Source: Candidatus Poribacteria bacterium (GTDB lineage: Bacteria > Poribacteria > WGA-4E > WGA-3G). From it: a stretch of 64,000 nt of DNA. Under the pieces are notes generated by a model. That model searched no databases and had not been told where the DNA came from. It was given only the letters and a program-made list of their open reading frames with translations. This document shows, one piece after another, positions 63,515-64,000 of the stretch; the first letter of the stretch is position 1; the number at the start of each line of letters is the position of its first letter. The position numbers and the translations under genes are program-made. The stretch spans positions 43,153 to 107,152 of the forward strand of contig JAJDUH010000012.1 in the NCBI GenBank assembly GCA_022826805.1. The letters are read 5' to 3'.

Positions 63515-63721
63515 TATGGTAGATTTTAGAATTAATTAGACACTTCTACAGACACATATCGCCCCGCTGGGGCTATTTCCGTGTCTGGAGCTGCTGCTAT
63601 ACACATTCCGCCCCGCTGGGGCTAAAAACACATAGGAGTAGCAAAACTCAACGCTCGGAGAACGCTTTTTTGTATTAATGTCCATGGTTCAAATGTCTAC
63701 TTATTTTTAGAATTCACCATA
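63515..63721. mobile_element. MITE-like element with imperfect terminal inverted repeats
   Basis: The left end (63515-63546) and the reverse complement of the right end (63690-63721) share TATGGT, ATT, TA-AAT and TAGACA at matching places over ~30 bases. Inside are two copies of CGCCCCGCTGGGGCTA, each a five-base-pair hairpin. The 207-base length and lack of a gene fit a nonautonomous element. A related end-like string, GTAGATTTTAGAATCC, occurs once at ~32160. Confidence 0.4.
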
Positions 63722-63764
63722 GTTTTAAGAAACAGGCTTATCTATGTGAAGGATTCCTGTCTCT

Positions 63765-63818
63765 GGATGTCCGAATTTATTCGGGTTGCACACTTTTCCC
63801 GAACAAGTTCGGGCATCC
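63765..63818. repeat. nested pair of hairpins
   Basis: CCGAAT-TT-ATTCGG (63771-63784) and CCCGAAC-AA-GTTCGGG (63798-63813) differ by a compensated base pair, and outer arms GGATG (63765-63769) and CATCC (63814-63818) can also pair. Confidence 0.55.
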
Positions 63819-63835
63819 TGGGGGAAATTGCAGGA

Positions 63836-63876
63836 AAACTAAATGACCCTAAACGGACACTAGGGTCATTTAGTTT
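63836..63876 (-). terminator. long perfect stem after the transposase gene
   Basis: A 16-base-pair perfect inverted repeat (63836-63851 and 63861-63876) with a nine-base loop. Its inner arm reaches the transposase stop codon, and A/T runs flank it. It may be a terminator or part of the insertion-sequence end. Confidence 0.5.
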
Positions 63877-64000
63877 TAAAAATTATTTTTCAAAAGTTTC
63901 ATAGCCTGTTTAGGATGTGCGGCGAAATATCGCATTGTTTTAGCGATAGCCTTGTATCCTGCTAAGCGTAATATGGAAAGTGCGGTGTTGCGCAAAGCCG
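63876..64000 (-). CDS. transposase C-terminus (ISAs1/IS4-like), partial
   Basis: The frame enters from the right window edge and ends at the TAA at 63876-63878. The visible 40 residues (RNTALSILRLAGYKAIAKTM, then YFAAHPKQAMKLLKNNF) match the characteristic tail of ISAs1/IS4-like DDE transposases. The catalytic part lies outside the window. Confidence 0.6.
   Translation of the reverse strand, partial: ALRNTALSILRLAGYKAIAKTMRYFAAHPKQAMKLLKNNF

Overview
The window looks like the chromosome of an uncultured, Gram-negative-type bacterium. I infer a Candidatus Poribacteria-like or related sponge/marine lineage. The basis is gene content only: LamG proteins, a PorV-like barrel beside a giant protein with a FlgD/T9SS-like C-terminus, phytanoyl-CoA-type dioxygenases, a CxPxR sulfatase, the futalosine menaquinone pathway, and many small palindromic repeats. 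No rRNA gene or CRISPR array was seen.

Layout. 1-4.3 kb: end of a LamG protein, a lipoprotein, a MetE-like zinc protein and a TSUP exporter on the plus strand, meeting a CDP-alcohol phosphatidyltransferase on the minus strand. 4.3-13 kb: minus-strand envelope genes (LysM coiled-coil protein, PorV-like barrel, 2015-residue secreted protein). 13.6-14.4 kb: a dioxygenase. 14.5-22.9 kb: eight tightly packed minus-strand genes behind one predicted promoter, namely a dehydrogenase, a small membrane protein, a LamG protein, hemE, an MBL-TPR protein, hemH, hemG and a five-heme cytochrome. 23-29.3 kb: an information-processing cluster (tRNA-Thr/Tyr/Gly/Thr, rpmG, tRNA-Trp, secE, nusG, rplK, rplA, rplJ, rplL, plus rpoZ). 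The canonical neighbours tuf and rpoBC are missing from it. 29.5-46.5 kb: mqnC, sulfatase, PpiD-like chaperone, OGG1-like glycosylase, glycosyltransferase, tRNA-Leu, a GlcD-GlcF-like fusion, an NRAMP-related transporter, a second dioxygenase, a CorC-like protein, an M23 peptidase and an orphan solute-binding protein.

46.6-48.4 kb holds the most striking gene: one open frame in which an ECF sigma factor (regions 2 and 4) is fused to a complete DNA polymerase III beta sliding clamp. A near-ideal Shine-Dalgarno and ATG at the junction could also give a free clamp. The closest conceptual parallel is T4 late transcription, where the gp55 sigma protein works with the gp45 clamp. Downstream lie a sugar permease, tatD, a lipoprotein, an SDR, an enolase-superfamily enzyme and a sugar-phosphate isomerase-like protein.

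54.4-64 kb is an accessory region: a nuclease-methylase-specificity restriction enzyme without a helicase, a HicBA toxin-antitoxin pair, about 1 kb of hairpin-rich noncoding DNA, a TnpB element abutting glnE, a MITE-like repeat, and the end of a transposase at the window edge. Short palindromes with a GTAG tetranucleotide or AATCAAC flanks recur across intergenic DNA. Their arms differ in sequence but stay complementary. Many predicted promoters fit TTGACA-17-TATAAT closely, which made start assignment easier. No searches could be run; names rest on motifs read from the translated sequence.
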